Positions 63,597 to 64,000 of a DNA stretch of 64,000 nt are shown piece by piece; position 1 is the stretch's first letter; each line of letters begins with the position of its first letter. The notes beneath the pieces are model-generated. The model worked only from the letters and a program-made list of their open reading frames with translations. It was not told the origin of the DNA and did not search any database. The translations under genes were made by a program, and so were the position numbers. The stretch comes from UBA4615 sp044368415 (GTDB taxonomy: Bacteria > Pseudomonadota > Gammaproteobacteria > Burkholderiales > Burkholderiaceae_E), in NCBI GenBank assembly GCA_044368415.1, contig JBIPLJ010000004.1:62001-126000 (forward strand). The letters run 5' to 3'.

Positions 63597-64000
63597 CTAA
63601 GAGATCTGACCGTTCGGCGGGCCGACTTCGACCCGCCCTGCGACGTCGAGCTTCAGCGTCGGCATCAATTCGTGGAAGCTGAGGACCGTTACGTCGAATA
63701 AATCCGCCTCGATCAGTTTGCGCAGGTGCTGGCGCAGCTCGATCGTCGTCAGCAGGATGGACACGCCGGTCCGTCCGACTGTCGCCCCGACCGCCTTGAC
63801 GATCTCGATCGCAACCGGCGGATCGAGCGCCAGGTGCTGGACCGAGCCGACCGTGCGGATCGATTGGCGCATGAAATCTTCTACGCCCGGATCGATCAGC
63901 AGCACGCGCAAAGTGCCCTCGGGCGCGTGCCGATGCAGGATCTGCCGGCGCAGCGCGATCCGCCCCTGCTCGGTGAGCGTGTGCACGTCGGCCTCGCGCG
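63597..64000 (-). CDS. sctV: Type III secretion export gate protein SctV (3' end, runs off window)
   Basis: The last about 134 codons of a FlhA/SctV protein (TLTEQGRIALRRQILHRH...LRVLLIDPGVEDFMRQSIRTVGSVQHLALDPP...GRTGVSILLTTIELRQHLRKLIEADLFDVTVLSFHELMP). This is the cytoplasmic export-gate domain where substrates dock. The frame stays open to the window edge. It is the first visible gene of the minus-strand arm, 11 bp before sctC. Confidence 0.94.
   Translation of the reverse strand, partial: READVHTLTEQGRIALRRQILHRHAPEGTLRVLLIDPGVEDFMRQSIRTVGSVQHLALDPPVAIEIVKAVGATVGRTGVSILLTTIELRQHLRKLIEADLFDVTVLSFHELMPTLKLDVAGRVEVGPPNGQIS

Overview
The window is a high-GC (roughly 70%) proteobacterial chromosome segment. 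Dense, translationally coupled operons, split indolepyruvate oxidoreductase genes, many acyl-CoA and aromatic catabolism genes and a Bcr/CflA transporter point to a Betaproteobacterium, most likely Burkholderiales. This is inferred from gene families only: no rRNA, tRNA, CRISPR array, phage or transposase gene was seen. Several stretches carry decaying genes.

Layout. 1-2030 (-): dipeptide/oligopeptide ABC importer (ATPase cut by the window edge, DppC, DppB). 2213-4253 (-): Bcr/CflA MFS exporter and a fused remnant of a PA2779/PA2778-like pair. 4469-5068: a small orphan sigma-70 region 4 protein and a 124-bp intergenic palindrome. 5068-13303: quinone oxidoreductase (-), then (+) nitronate monooxygenase, acyl-CoA dehydrogenase, Baeyer-Villiger monooxygenase, M20 amidohydrolase, a CoxG-like protein and a MobA-like nucleotidyltransferase. 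13375-17203 (-): three overlapping signalling genes, GGDEF/EAL protein, PEGA Ser/Thr kinase and lipoprotein. 17389-25463 (-): an aromatic or indole-acid catabolic operon iorA-iorB-oxygenase alpha-oxygenase beta-CoA ligase-SDR, in which the alpha subunit, ligase and SDR are broken while iorAB and the beta subunit are open. 25566-29295 (+), divergent from iorA: a thiolase-fold protein without thiolase catalytic residues, a DUF35-SDR fusion, a cyclase-family hydrolase and a MarR regulator.

29505-35033: a methyltransferase-fold protein, a predicted di-metal hydrolase, an aldo/keto reductase remnant, SixA, BenE and PrfC. 35097-38711 (-): phnD-phnE-phnC-metallophosphoesterase, four genes with stop/start overlaps. 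38948-40686 (+): TlpA-like thioredoxin and a transglutaminase. 40778-44620: two WS/DGAT acyltransferases around an alpha/beta hydrolase, with convergent overlap. 44718-49729: cardiolipin synthase, cation efflux protein, an FNR-type regulator with a candidate FNR box upstream, and a CNNM/CorC transporter.

49977-64000: a type III secretion locus. On + it has a histidine kinase and a LuxR-type response regulator coupled by stop/start overlaps to sctQ, then sctR, sctS, sctT and two unrecognised genes. On - it has sctV (partial), sctC, sctD, sctJ, sctK, sctL, sctN, sctO and sctP. The two arms converge near 55.7 kb. sctU, needle, rod and translocator genes are not in view and may lie beyond 64 kb.

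The most unusual observations are a 20-bp tandem triplication that makes a relay of ATGA-coupled mini-ORFs between the oxygenase subunits, the half-dead catabolic operon around it, a probable retro-aldolase (non-thiolase) pair, a Phn-type importer coupled to a phosphoesterase, and the kinase/regulator pair fused translationally to the T3SS C-ring gene.
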